NCBI GenBank assembly: GCA_946413265.1
Contig: CAMKJU010000009.1
Coordinates: 1-64,000 of the forward strand
Origin: an uncultured Lentisphaerota bacterium
GTDB lineage: Bacteria; Verrucomicrobiota; Kiritimatiellia; RFP12; UBA1067
DNA length: 64,000 nucleotides
Direction: 5' to 3'
Below, piece by piece: positions 7,312 through 15,511 of the stretch. Made by a program: the position numbers and the translations under genes. Below the pieces are notes generated by a model. It made no database searches. It saw only the letters and a program-made list of their open reading frames with translations, and was not told the DNA's origin. Position 1 is the stretch's first letter. The number at the start of each line of letters is the position of its first letter.

Positions 7312-8535
7312 ATGAAAAATTTTCTAATCGCAGTGTTGGTCGCGCCGTGCCTCGCAGGCGCGACGACGCTTGACCGCCAGACGTCCATGGAACAGCGCGC
7401 CGAGGCTTCCTTCGCCTACACCGTCGAAAAGGCGAAGCGACACGACCGCGCGCTCGGCGCCGCGGAACTATTCCATGCCGCCTTCTACTTCTGCGAGACC
7501 GGTCGGCACCTCGACCAGCTCGACATCCTCTTCGGCGTCGCCGCCGAAATGCAGGACCGCGATCCCTCCGTGCGCGACCGCGCCGTACGCGTCGCGTGGT
7601 CGCGCGGCATCGCGGGCGACAGCGCGCCCGCAGCGGTCGTGTGGGACGACCCGCCCGACGTGAACGCCTTCCGACTCACCGTCGCGCACCACGACTTCTG
7701 GGGACGTCCAATGGATACCACCAACCCTCCTTCTGCGGCCTTCTGGGTGCGCGTGACGGACAACGCCTCCACGCCTGAAAAGTTCGCAGCCTTCCGCGCC
7801 GCGTTCAAATCCGCAACCTGCTCCGTCCACGCCACGTCAACAAACATCGCGCTCAAGGCCTCCGGCGAAGATGGCCCGCTCACTCTGGGGGCAGACTCGC
7901 CCTTCGCCGCAGCATCATGCGTCGAGCCTGCGCCTAAGCGCGCGATCTTCGCGGTCAACGGACGCGACATCGGCGCGGAGATCGTCGGCGAGGCGCCTGG
8001 AATCGCCGAATACCGCGCCGAGCGAGCGCGCGTCATCAAGGCCCTCGCCGCCAACCGCATCCCCGTGACGACGCGGCGTGCAGCGACATGGGAGGCGGAA
8101 AGCGGCGCAATCGAGCCTTCGCTCAGGGCGGACGCCGATCCAGGCGCGTTTGGTGGGAAGTTCGTGTGGCTGCCGGGCGAAGTCGGCGGCAAACGCAGCG
8201 GACGCGGCCAGGTCTCGTGGCAGCTCGATGTCCATGCAGCGGGTACGTACCATCTGTGGGGACGCATCTGGGCGCCCACGCCGGACGATGACTCGTTTTT
8301 CGTCTCAGCCTACGCTGGCGAATACCCGCGCGCGAATTCACGCAGCGGAACGATCCTCACGCCGACTGTGTGGCCCACAGGCGTAACGAAGGGACTGTGG
8401 CAGTGGCGTAAGTTCAAGGCCGAGCTGACGCTCCCCGCCGGTCCTGTCGTTCTTACCCTCCACTCCCGCGAAGACGGAACGAAAATCGACAGCCTCTTCC
8501 TAACGTCTGATCCGTCCCAGGAACCCGAAGGTTAA
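7312..8535 (+). CDS. Secreted protein with C-terminal carbohydrate-binding-like domain
   Basis: 407 residues from the ATG; an in-frame GTG two codons upstream is less likely because the -10 box predicts transcription starting at the ATG. A Sec signal spans about 1-18 (MKNFLIAVLVAPCLAGA). The middle has no family I recognise. The C-terminal part, from about 255 to the end, has the beta-sandwich pattern of CBM-like domains in polysaccharide-degrading systems: an opening WEAESG, an aromatic-rich WQLDVHAAGTYHLWGRIWAP and a closing KIDSLFL. It is a lone plus-strand gene, convergent with the pheT transcript. A role in binding glycan at the surface or periplasm is inferred. Confidence 0.75.
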   Translation: MKNFLIAVLVAPCLAGATTLDRQTSMEQRAEASFAYTVEKAKRHDRALGAAELFHAAFYFCETGRHLDQLDILFGVAAEMQDRDPSVRDRAVRVAWSRGIAGDSAPAAVVWDDPPDVNAFRLTVAHHDFWGRPMDTTNPPSAAFWVRVTDNASTPEKFAAFRAAFKSATCSVHATSTNIALKASGEDGPLTLGADSPFAAASCVEPAPKRAIFAVNGRDIGAEIVGEAPGIAEYRAERARVIKALAANRIPVTTRRAATWEAESGAIEPSLRADADPGAFGGKFVWLPGEVGGKRSGRGQVSWQLDVHAAGTYHLWGRIWAPTPDDDSFFVSAYAGEYPRANSRSGTILTPTVWPTGVTKGLWQWRKFKAELTLPAGPVVLTLHSREDGTKIDSLFLTSDPSQEPEG

Positions 8536-8621
8536 CAAGGGCGGAGCGAACCACCCCTACGCCACTTATCGTGACATGCGACGAAGCGGGTTTAGCGCGT
8601 GATATTACGGTGCGGGCAAAT

Positions 8622-8776
8622 AAAAAGCGCCGCCTTGCCGTAGTGCAGGACCTCTGGAACCTCATGTTCCAAGTGGGTGCCCCCAGCGACGGCACGGATG
8701 CCGCCGCCTTTAGGCTCCCGTCATAAAACGAAGGTCAGAGAAATACGCTGCCGAATCCGCGTGCAAGCCAGCGCCC
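8622..8776 (-). ncRNA. Candidate 6S RNA
   Basis: Just after pheT the minus strand can form a long closing stem: GGGCGCTGGCTTGC (8776-8763) pairs with GCAAGGCGGCGC (8638-8627) with one mismatch. It is followed directly by TTTTT, an intrinsic-terminator-like end. Between the arms lies a GGGGCACCCACTTGGAAC step and then GAGGTTCCAGAGG, resembling the CCTTGAAC...GGTTCAAGG hairpin and CGGCGGC end of proteobacterial 6S RNA. Length of about 155 bases fits a short 6S RNA, which binds housekeeping RNA polymerase by mimicking an open promoter. It could instead be a structured 3' UTR of pheT. No strong promoter is visible in the pheT end. Confidence 0.5.
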
Positions 8777-8789
8777 ACGATGTGAAAGA

Positions 8790-11243
8790 TCAACTGTCTC
8801 GGATGTCGACCTGGAGCGTCGCCTTAAGCGCGTCCGTGATCTTCGCGAACGCGCGGTTCACCTCGTCGTCCGTCAGGGTGCGGTCTGCGGCCCTGAACGC
8901 GAGCGAGTAGGCGAACGAACGGCGGTCCTTGCCGATGTCCTTGGACGAGAAGATATCAAAAAGTCGGATATCCGTCAACTCCGGCGGCGCGGCCTTGCGG
9001 ATACACGCGACCACCTGCTCGTGCGTGACGCCCGCGCCCGCGACGAACGCGACGTCGCGTTTGACCATCGGGAACGCCGGCACGGCGCTGACTTTGGCGA
9101 CGGCGTCCACGCGCTTCAGGAGCGGCGCGAGGTCGAGCTCGGCCAGCGCCATCTGCGTGGTGAGGCGGAACGGGTGGCGCAGTTTCGCGGAAAGCACGCC
9201 CAGCACGCCGGCGGGGCGTCCGTTGATGCGGATCTCGAGTGCCGCACCCGGTGCGAAGGCCGGATGGTCGGCGGACTTGAACTCGATCTTGCCCACGTGC
9301 ACGCGGCGCGCAAGCGTCTCGACGGCGCCCTTCATCCAGAGGAGCGCTTCCTCCGCGCTCACGGCGCGGCGGCAGTCAAGCGCGGAACGGCCCACGGGAC
9401 CCGCGAAGCCGAGTGCAAGACGCTCGCATTCGAACGGCTTGCCGTCCTTGTCCTTGCCGAACACGCGGCCCATCTCGAAAAGTTCGGGCTGGTCCACCTG
9501 ATGCGTCGCGTTGCGTCCGAGCGACCCCATCAGCTGCGGCAGAAGCGAATCGCGCAATACGCCGTATTCGGCGGAGACGGGATCGGGCAGCGCGAGACGG
9601 AGAGCCTGCGTCTCCGGACGCGCGTCGAACGCATCGAGTTCACCCTGCGAGAGGAACGAGTAGTGCATCGCCTCGGAGAAACCGAGCGCAAGACACGTGG
9701 CGCGCACTTTCTCCTTCGCGCGGAACGGCGCGTCGGAGAGCGGGGACACGCTCGGGGCGGACGGCATCGTGTCGGGGATGTTGTCCAACCCGTAGACGCG
9801 CGCGATCTCTTCCACGAGGTCGGCTTCGAGCTGGATGTCCCAGCGCCAGGACGGCACGCCGAACGTAGCGGTCTTGGCGGCGGCGTAGAGCTTGCCCGGT
9901 GCGTCGTCGCGGCAAGTGAATCCGAGGTTCTTCAGGATCACGACCATCGCGTCGTTGCCGACCGGAATGCCGATCAGCGCACGCGCGCGGTCGAAGTTGA
10001 TTGTCACGTCGGCATTCAGCGGCTTCGTGCGGTTGTCCACGTCCACCACGCCCTTCGCGACCACGGCCTCGCCGTACTTCTGCAGGAGGTGCGCCGCACG
10101 GCGGCTCGCCCAGTCGGCGAGGTCCTTGTCGACGCCTCGGATGTAACGGTAGCTGGACTCCGTTGCAAGGCCGAGCTTGGTGGCGGTGTACTTTGTGGAA
10201 GTGGGCTCGAAGAGCGCGGATTCAAGCAGCACGTGGTCGGTGCCGGCGGCAATCTCGCTGCCTTCGCCGCCCATCACGCCCGCCACGGCGCTCGGCTTTT
10301 CGGCGTCGCAGATGAGGAGCATCGACTCGTCGAGGTCGCGGTCCTTGCCGTCGAGCGTGCGGATCTTCTCGCCGGGACGCGCATCGCGCACGACGATCGT
10401 CTTGCCCGCGAGCGTGCGGTAGTCGAACGCGTGCATCGGTTGGCCGCACTCGAGCATCACGTAGTTCGTCACGTCCACGAGGAGACCGAGCGACCGGACG
10501 CCGCACGCCTCGAGACGCTTCGCCATGAAATCGGGCGAGGGGCCGTCCTTGACGGACGTGATCACGCGCGCCGTGTAGCGCGGACAACGCACCGCGTCCT
10601 CCACGACCACCTTCACCTCGTCGTTCACGTCGGTAGCGGATTCCGTGAAGTCGATGGGCGGCATCTTGAGCGGACGCCCCAGGATCGCGGAGAACTCGCG
10701 CGCGAGGCCGATCACGCTCAGCGCGTCGGGACGGTTCCAGGTAACTTCAATGTCGAAGACCGTCTCGGGCTTTTCGCAGCCTACCACGTCGCGCACGAAC
10801 GCGCCGACGGGCGTCTCGGGCGGAAGCTCCATGATGCCCGCATGGTCGCCGCCGGGAAGCGCGAGTTCCTTCGAGCTGCAGAGCATGCCGAACGACTCCA
10901 CGCCGCGCAGCTTGCCCTTCTTGATCTTGAACCCGCCGTCCGGCACAACTGCGCCGATCTTCGCAAGAGCGGTCTTGAGTCCCGTGCGGCAGTTCGGCGC
11001 GCCGCACACGATCTGCAGAGTCTCCTTGCCGTCCGTGACCGTGGTCTTGTGGAGGTGCGTGCCTTCGATCACCTCGCAGGTGAGCACTTCGGCGACGACG
11101 AAGAAATCGGAAAGCGGTTCCGGTCCGGACGTCTCAATCGCCTCGACCTGGAGGCCGCTGCGCGTGAGGCGCTCGGCGAGGTCGGCAGGCGGGATGTCGG
11201 AGACGTCAACGTATTCATTCAGCCAACTGAGCGGCAGTTTCAT
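8790..11243 (-). CDS. pheT: Phenylalanyl-tRNA synthetase beta subunit
   Basis: 817 residues, normal length for PheT, which with PheS charges tRNA-Phe in the cytoplasm. Order seen: N-terminal MKLPLSWLNEYVDV, the tRNA-binding OB domain (about 40-150, IVCGAPNCRTGLKTALAKIG), the B3/4 editing domain (about 210-380), B5 (about 400-475), a catalytic-like core (SFLSQGELDAF near 530) and the C-terminal FDX-ACB anticodon-binding domain (FPMVKRDVAFVAGAGVTHEQ near 720-740). pheS is not in the window, which is unusual because pheST are often adjacent. The start overlaps the upstream gene by 29 bases, so it is translated from the same mRNA. A 6S-like RNA follows 13 bases after the stop. Confidence 0.97.
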   Translation of the reverse strand: MKLPLSWLNEYVDVSDIPPADLAERLTRSGLQVEAIETSGPEPLSDFFVVAEVLTCEVIEGTHLHKTTVTDGKETLQIVCGAPNCRTGLKTALAKIGAVVPDGGFKIKKGKLRGVESFGMLCSSKELALPGGDHAGIMELPPETPVGAFVRDVVGCEKPETVFDIEVTWNRPDALSVIGLAREFSAILGRPLKMPPIDFTESATDVNDEVKVVVEDAVRCPRYTARVITSVKDGPSPDFMAKRLEACGVRSLGLLVDVTNYVMLECGQPMHAFDYRTLAGKTIVVRDARPGEKIRTLDGKDRDLDESMLLICDAEKPSAVAGVMGGEGSEIAAGTDHVLLESALFEPTSTKYTATKLGLATESSYRYIRGVDKDLADWASRRAAHLLQKYGEAVVAKGVVDVDNRTKPLNADVTINFDRARALIGIPVGNDAMVVILKNLGFTCRDDAPGKLYAAAKTATFGVPSWRWDIQLEADLVEEIARVYGLDNIPDTMPSAPSVSPLSDAPFRAKEKVRATCLALGFSEAMHYSFLSQGELDAFDARPETQALRLALPDPVSAEYGVLRDSLLPQLMGSLGRNATHQVDQPELFEMGRVFGKDKDGKPFECERLALGFAGPVGRSALDCRRAVSAEEALLWMKGAVETLARRVHVGKIEFKSADHPAFAPGAALEIRINGRPAGVLGVLSAKLRHPFRLTTQMALAELDLAPLLKRVDAVAKVSAVPAFPMVKRDVAFVAGAGVTHEQVVACIRKAAPPELTDIRLFDIFSSKDIGKDRRSFAYSLAFRAADRTLTDDEVNRAFAKITDALKATLQVDIRDS

Positions 11244-12855
11244 CTTGCTTCACTTCTTCTTTAGGTTCTTCGGCAATGGGGGCGGGGGCGGCGGGCGGGT
11301 CGCCCGCCGCGTCATTTGCGGACGGGACGTCCGCCACCCCGACTGCAGGGGCGTCCGCCACGTCCTTTTGTGGGGCAGGGGCAGGTGCCGCGTCTTTTGC
11401 GGGGGTGGTGCCCTTCGGCTGGCGGTAGAGAGGATGTTCCGCGGGGGCCGTGAGCGCGCCGTTCGCGTAGGCCACCACATAACCCTTTTCAATGAGCCAT
11501 GTGAGATGTGCGCGTATCTCGGCGGTCTTCGTCTTGTCTTCGCCGGCGAGGGCTGTGAGGAGCGCCGCCTGCGTCGAGCAGGGATTCGCCTCCACGTAGT
11601 TCACTATCGCAGTCAGTTCGGCGATGGCGTGTGACGTATCGAGCTTCGTCGGCTGCGCGGCGCTCACGAATTCAGGACCGCGCGGATCGTTCGCGCGGAA
11701 GAACGCGAGCTTGCGGTGGTGGAACGCGCCACGCAGCGCGTAGAACAACGACGCCGGGAAACGCTTCTCGCGCTGGAGCGCGTCGCGGCAGGCGTAGAGC
11801 AACGGCTTCGAAGACGTCTTCAGCGCCACGTCGGCCGTCATGTCCACGCTCTTCGGCGCGGTAAGCAGACTCGGCGCGATCATGCTGCGAAACTCACGCT
11901 CGGCGACCTCGCGTTCCACGGCAGGGGCATCCGGCTCGCCCTTCTTCTTGTAGACCGTCTTCTTCGTGGCGGACGCGCGCCACTGCTCGATCACGTCGGA
12001 GTCGCGCACCATCTCGATGCGGGCACGGTACGCCTGCTCGCTCATGTCCGGGAAGTGCGTGCGCAGCATCTCGCGGATGCGCGCGTCGTAGCCGTGCAGG
12101 TTCGGCGGACCGAGCAGCTCGCCGGTCAGACCGCACTTCGCCACGCACGTGAATGCGCCCTTCGGCGGATCGCAGGTGACTTCCTCTGCGACGTAGTAGT
12201 CGGTGATGTGGGCGGTGAGGACGTGCGCGAGAAGTTCCTCCTCGGAAAACATGACCGCGCCGCACGCTTTGCATTGGTGGAAGTTGAGGTCGGCCGGCGC
12301 TTCGCCCGCCTTCGGTTTCTTCGGGCTGATGCGCAGGATGCACGCCTCGGGATGGTCGAGGAAGAAATAGGCGAGCTGCTTGAGCGGGTAGGCGAGGTGC
12401 GTGGCCTTGATCTTGTTGATGATCGTGCCAATGTCCTTCGGCGCGGGCAGGATGCGCACGTCGGCGTCGAGCGGCGCGATGAACTCGCGGCGCGGGCCGC
12501 CGAAGCGTGGACGATCCCCGTCACGGCGCTGACCGTTGAAGCGCGGGCGGTCGCCGTCCTCGCGGCGCGGCGGACGGTCGCCGTCGCGGCGCGGACCGTT
12601 GAAACGCGGACGGTCGCCCTCTTCGCGACGCGGGCCCTTGAAGCGCGGACGATCCCCGTCGTCGCGGCGCGGGCCGTTGAAGTGCGGGCGGTCGCCGTCG
12701 CGGCGCGGCGCGCGTTCTTCGCGGCCCTCAAAATGGGCGTAGCGCGACTTGTCGTCGGGCTTGCCCTTCGCCCAGTCGGGGGTGAAGTCAAAGGAACCGA
12801 GACCGCTGAGATCGACCTGGTTCTCTGGTTCCTGTTCTTTGTTTTCGTCTGCCAT
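11215..12855 (-). CDS. Arg-rich repeat protein with C2H2-type zinc finger
   Basis: 546 residues from MADENKEQ, chosen over an upstream TTG because AAAGG sits at a proper distance. Residues about 48-120 are tandem, Arg/Asp/Pro-rich repeats of roughly 13 residues (GPRRDDGDRPRF type), like RNA-binding RGG-type tails. A CX2C...HX4H finger (CKACGAVMFSEEELLAHVLTAH near 205) follows. A winged-helix-like part lies around 430-490, and an Ala/Pro-rich tail, part of which may be repeat-derived (GC-rich inverted repeats at 11290-11335), ends the protein. No named family recognised. Sharing an mRNA and a 29-base overlap with pheT suggests a translation- or RNA-related role, by inference only. Confidence 0.75.
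   Translation of the reverse strand: MADENKEQEPENQVDLSGLGSFDFTPDWAKGKPDDKSRYAHFEGREERAPRRDGDRPHFNGPRRDDGDRPRFKGPRREEGDRPRFNGPRRDGDRPPRREDGDRPRFNGQRRDGDRPRFGGPRREFIAPLDADVRILPAPKDIGTIINKIKATHLAYPLKQLAYFFLDHPEACILRISPKKPKAGEAPADLNFHQCKACGAVMFSEEELLAHVLTAHITDYYVAEEVTCDPPKGAFTCVAKCGLTGELLGPPNLHGYDARIREMLRTHFPDMSEQAYRARIEMVRDSDVIEQWRASATKKTVYKKKGEPDAPAVEREVAEREFRSMIAPSLLTAPKSVDMTADVALKTSSKPLLYACRDALQREKRFPASLFYALRGAFHHRKLAFFRANDPRGPEFVSAAQPTKLDTSHAIAELTAIVNYVEANPCSTQAALLTALAGEDKTKTAEIRAHLTWLIEKGYVVAYANGALTAPAEHPLYRQPKGTTPAKDAAPAPAPQKDVADAPAVGVADVPSANDAAGDPPAAPAPIAEEPKEEVKQDETAAQLAE
11290..11335. repeat. GC-rich inverted repeats inside the zinc-finger protein gene
   Basis: Two neighbouring palindromes, GGCGGGCGGGTCGCCCGCC and GCGGACGGGACGTCCGC, encode part of the Ala/Pro/Asp tail. 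They resemble the other intragenic palindromes of the window but lack the GGTAGGG head, so membership of that family is uncertain. Confidence 0.4.
12510..12720. repeat. Intragenic tandem repeat encoding GPRRDDGDRPRF-type units
   Basis: About five to six imperfect tandem units of 30-39 bases, all in frame, encode the Arg/Asp/Pro-rich region of the zinc-finger protein. Variation in unit length in whole codons suggests slippage under reading-frame selection. Confidence 0.8.
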
Positions 12856-12895
12856 CTTCGTGCCTTTCGGGAATCCCGTCAAGTTTCGATGTGAA

Positions 12896-12924
12896 ATTAT
12901 CCACTTTTAGCCGCCGAATGTCAA
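12896..12924 (-). promoter_or_regulatory. Promoter of the zinc-finger protein-pheT operon
   Basis: Minus strand: perfect TTGACA (12924-12919), 17-base spacer, GATAAT (12901-12896). Predicted start near 12889, 34 bases before the chosen ATG. Confidence 0.72.
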
Positions 12925-12938
12925 TCCAAAACGGACGA

Positions 12939-13880
12939 TCATTCGGAAAGAGGTATCCGCTCCACCGTGGTGCCGCGCCAGTTGCACACGTAGAGGCTGC
13001 CCTCCCACGCGCACGGTTCGCACGGACTCTTGAAGCCGCCCTTCTTCACGATCTCGACCTTGCCGCAGGGCGTCACCTTCACCGCCGCGTCGCCGAACAT
13101 GTCGGCGATGTAGAGGTTGTCGTTCTTGTCGAAGCAGAGGCCGTCCGGCGTCTTCACGCCCGCCGACGCCGGCACGAACACCTCGCTCTTCGCGACGCGT
13201 CCGTCCGCGCCAAGCGTGAGCTTCCAGACGTGTCCGTCGCCGTAATTGCCGGTGTAGATCGCGCCCTTCGAGTCAATCGCGACGCCGTTGAGCCCGCCGC
13301 GGATCTTCTTGTTGCGCGTCACATCCGAGAACACACACTGCGGATCCGCCGGCGTGTTCGCCGGGCGCACGTTGCGGTCGGTCGTCTTGAACATGTAGAG
13401 TCCGCTCGACGCCGCGCCGTCGCCGCGCTTCACGCCCGGCATGAACGCCTGCGTCACGTAAAGACGTCCGTTCAGGTACTTCACGCCATTCGCGTTGGCG
13501 AGGCCCTCGGCGACGGTCTCGAAGGAGACGGGACGGTCATTCTCGATCTTCACGCGGAGGATGCGCCCGAGGCCCGCCTTCTGGCAGTCGCACACGAACA
13601 TCTCGCCCTTCTCGCCGAAACACACGCCCATCGGCTGGGAATAGCCCGATTCCTTCAGCGCCGGCACCTCGAACCACTTGACAGGCTCCGCGCCGGGTTT
13701 CTCGATACGGTAGAACGCGCCGGGCTTGTCGTGCTTCGTGTTCGGCGCGGCGATCACGAGACGCCCCTGCGGGTCGACGGCCATGCCGTCGGGCGTCGTG
13801 CAGCCGGGCGGCATCTGGATGGTCTCGGCGCCGGCGGCGACGGCCAGCGAGAGGAGGAATGCGGTGGTTGCTTTTTTCAT
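12939..13880 (-). CDS. Secreted SMP-30/gluconolactonase-like beta-propeller
   Basis: 313 residues with a Sec signal (MKKATTAFLLSLAVAAGA). The repeating pattern of G-V/M-A-x-D-x-x-G-x-L/I (TTPDGMAVDPQGRLVIAA near 28, SQPMGVCFGEKGEMFVCD near 80, GLNGVAIDSKGAIYTGNYGD near 195, KTPDGLCFDKNDNLYIADM near 242) marks a six-bladed propeller of the SMP-30/gluconolactonase/NHL group. These hydrolyse sugar lactones or just bind ligands; the catalytic metal site is not certain here. It follows the GH13 gene by 12 bases and has an AAAGGAA SD, so the two are one operon. Confidence 0.85.
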   Translation of the reverse strand: MKKATTAFLLSLAVAAGAETIQMPPGCTTPDGMAVDPQGRLVIAAPNTKHDKPGAFYRIEKPGAEPVKWFEVPALKESGYSQPMGVCFGEKGEMFVCDCQKAGLGRILRVKIENDRPVSFETVAEGLANANGVKYLNGRLYVTQAFMPGVKRGDGAASSGLYMFKTTDRNVRPANTPADPQCVFSDVTRNKKIRGGLNGVAIDSKGAIYTGNYGDGHVWKLTLGADGRVAKSEVFVPASAGVKTPDGLCFDKNDNLYIADMFGDAAVKVTPCGKVEIVKKGGFKSPCEPCAWEGSLYVCNWRGTTVERIPLSE

Positions 13881-13892
13881 GTCTGGTTCCTT

Positions 13893-15323
13893 TCAGAGTT
13901 CAATGGCCACGAAGCCGTAGGGGGCGAGGCGGACAACGCCGTGCGCGTCAAGCGTGAAGCCCTCCGCGAGCATCGGCGCTTTCTTCGGGTCGATCTTCAC
14001 GCCGCTTTCCGGACTGAACGGCGTGAACGCCATCGGCTTCGGCGTGAGGTTCGCCGTCACGAACACGGCCTTGTCGCCGAACCGGCGCACAAACGCGATC
14101 GCGCCGTCCTTCTCGCCCGCCGTCACCCATTCCTGCGAGCCTTCGGCGAAGACCTTGTTTTCGTGGCGCAGCTTCGCGAGCGCACGGATGAGCGCGAGGC
14201 GCTTCTGTCCGGCGGGCTGGAGCGCGCGCGCCCAGTCGACGGTCTTGCGCGCGCGGCCGGGATCCTCGACGGGCGCGAAGAACGTGTTGAGCGAATTGTC
14301 GGCGATCTCGTTGCCGTTGAAGACGAGCGGCAGTCCGCGGCGCAGGAACGTGAGCACGAACGCCGCGTTGCCGGCCTCGACGGGATTGACGCGGTCGAAG
14401 CGTTTCTCCCAATCGTCGGCGGCCGTGTCGTGGTTGTCCATAAAGCAGAACATCAGCGCGTCCTTCGGAATCTTCGCCTCGTACGCGCGCACGCCCGGCA
14501 TTTTCTGGTCGAGCGTCTTGTTCTTCGCGGTCACCTGTCCGTGCAAAGATGGCGTGAGGAAGTTGCGGATCGAGAAACTCCACGGCCAGGCGTAGCAGGC
14601 GTCGAACGCCTTTTTCAGCCATTCGGGATTCGTACCTTCGTTGATCATCACGAGATCTGGCTTCACCTTCTGGCACGTGGACACCGCCTCAACCCAGAAG
14701 TCGATCGGCACGGCGTCGCCCACGTCGCAGCGGAAGCCGTCGCAGCCGAGGCTGATCCAGTGGAGCATCGAGTCGATCAGATACTTGCGCACGTCCTTCG
14801 AGGCGAAGTTGACGTACGGGAAATGCCACCGCGTCGTGCGCACCGAGCCATCCGCGTTCTTCTGGAAGGCGTCGGGGAACATGTCCTTCATCACGTTGTT
14901 CGGGCCGCAGTGAAGGTAAACGAGGTCCATGTACACCTTCATGCCGAGCGCGTGCGCCTTGTCGTTGAAGGCCTTGAAGTCGGCGTCGCCGCCGTACTCG
15001 GGGTCGATCTTGTCGTAGTTCGAGATGCGGTACGGGTTCTTGGGCGTGACGAAGCCGCTCTTCTTCTGGCGCATGCTCCAGCCCGACTTGTCCATGTCGC
15101 GGTCCATCTCCACGAACGGACACAGGTACACCACGTCGATACCCGCCGACCGCACGTGCTCCAGCATCTCCGTCGCGGCCTTGAAGGTACCGTCGCGCGT
15201 GAAGTTGCGCAACACGATCTGGTAGACAACCGCGCTCTTCAGGTACTCCGGCGTCGGACGCATCGCGCCCATCGCCAGGCTCACCGCAAGACACGCCGCC
15301 GCGCTGCACAGGATTCGCTTCAT
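13893..15323 (-). CDS. Secreted alpha-amylase family (GH13) enzyme
   Basis: 476 residues from MKRILCSAAA, chosen because TCTGGAGAAAAC precedes it and a Sec signal (about 1-20) begins there; longer frames upstream lack both. The (beta/alpha)8 signatures of GH13 are present: VVYQIVLRNFT near 31, the nucleophile Asp in GFRCDVGDA near 196-204, the acid/base Glu in MINEGTN near 225-231 and the transition-state Asp in FMDNHD near 292-297, with a C-terminal beta domain. It would cleave or transfer alpha-glucosidic bonds in the periplasm or outside; specificity is unknown. Own promoter at 15436-15464; operon with the SMP-30-like gene. Confidence 0.92.
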   Translation of the reverse strand: MKRILCSAAACLAVSLAMGAMRPTPEYLKSAVVYQIVLRNFTRDGTFKAATEMLEHVRSAGIDVVYLCPFVEMDRDMDKSGWSMRQKKSGFVTPKNPYRISNYDKIDPEYGGDADFKAFNDKAHALGMKVYMDLVYLHCGPNNVMKDMFPDAFQKNADGSVRTTRWHFPYVNFASKDVRKYLIDSMLHWISLGCDGFRCDVGDAVPIDFWVEAVSTCQKVKPDLVMINEGTNPEWLKKAFDACYAWPWSFSIRNFLTPSLHGQVTAKNKTLDQKMPGVRAYEAKIPKDALMFCFMDNHDTAADDWEKRFDRVNPVEAGNAAFVLTFLRRGLPLVFNGNEIADNSLNTFFAPVEDPGRARKTVDWARALQPAGQKRLALIRALAKLRHENKVFAEGSQEWVTAGEKDGAIAFVRRFGDKAVFVTANLTPKPMAFTPFSPESGVKIDPKKAPMLAEGFTLDAHGVVRLAPYGFVAIEL

Positions 15324-15435
15324 GTTTTCTCCAGAGTTCGCCCGAACACCTCTTCCGCGACGCCGACAGGGCAAGCCATCCAGCTTGCTGCCACCTGCGG
15401 CCAACCGTTCCACGACAGAGGGGACAAACCCCGTT

Positions 15436-15464
15436 ATTTTACCATTTCAGACGGCGTTCCGCAA
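15436..15464 (-). promoter_or_regulatory. Promoter of the GH13 operon
   Basis: Minus strand: TTGCGG (15464-15459), 17-base spacer ending TGG, TAAAAT (15441-15436). The predicted start near 15429 leaves a leader of about 105 bases before the amylase ATG, long compared with other genes here; I see no riboswitch-like fold in it. Confidence 0.6.
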
Positions 15465-15511
15465 GCCGCGATGCCGTTTTACGCTTAACAAACGACAACG
15501 GTATACCAGAT

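Noticed and set aside
8622-8776. SRP RNA or tmRNA instead of 6S RNA
   Set aside because: No GGAA-tetraloop SRP core and no tRNA-like ends or tag-coding part.
9021-11264. Plus-strand open frame of 747 codons opposite pheT
   Set aside because: pheT has all its domains on the minus strand; this frame has the Arg/Val/His bias typical of antisense reading in GC-rich DNA.
12891-15488. Plus-strand open frame of 865 codons opposite the GH13 and SMP-30-like genes
   Set aside because: The minus strand has catalytic motifs, signals and a promoter; the antisense frame has none.
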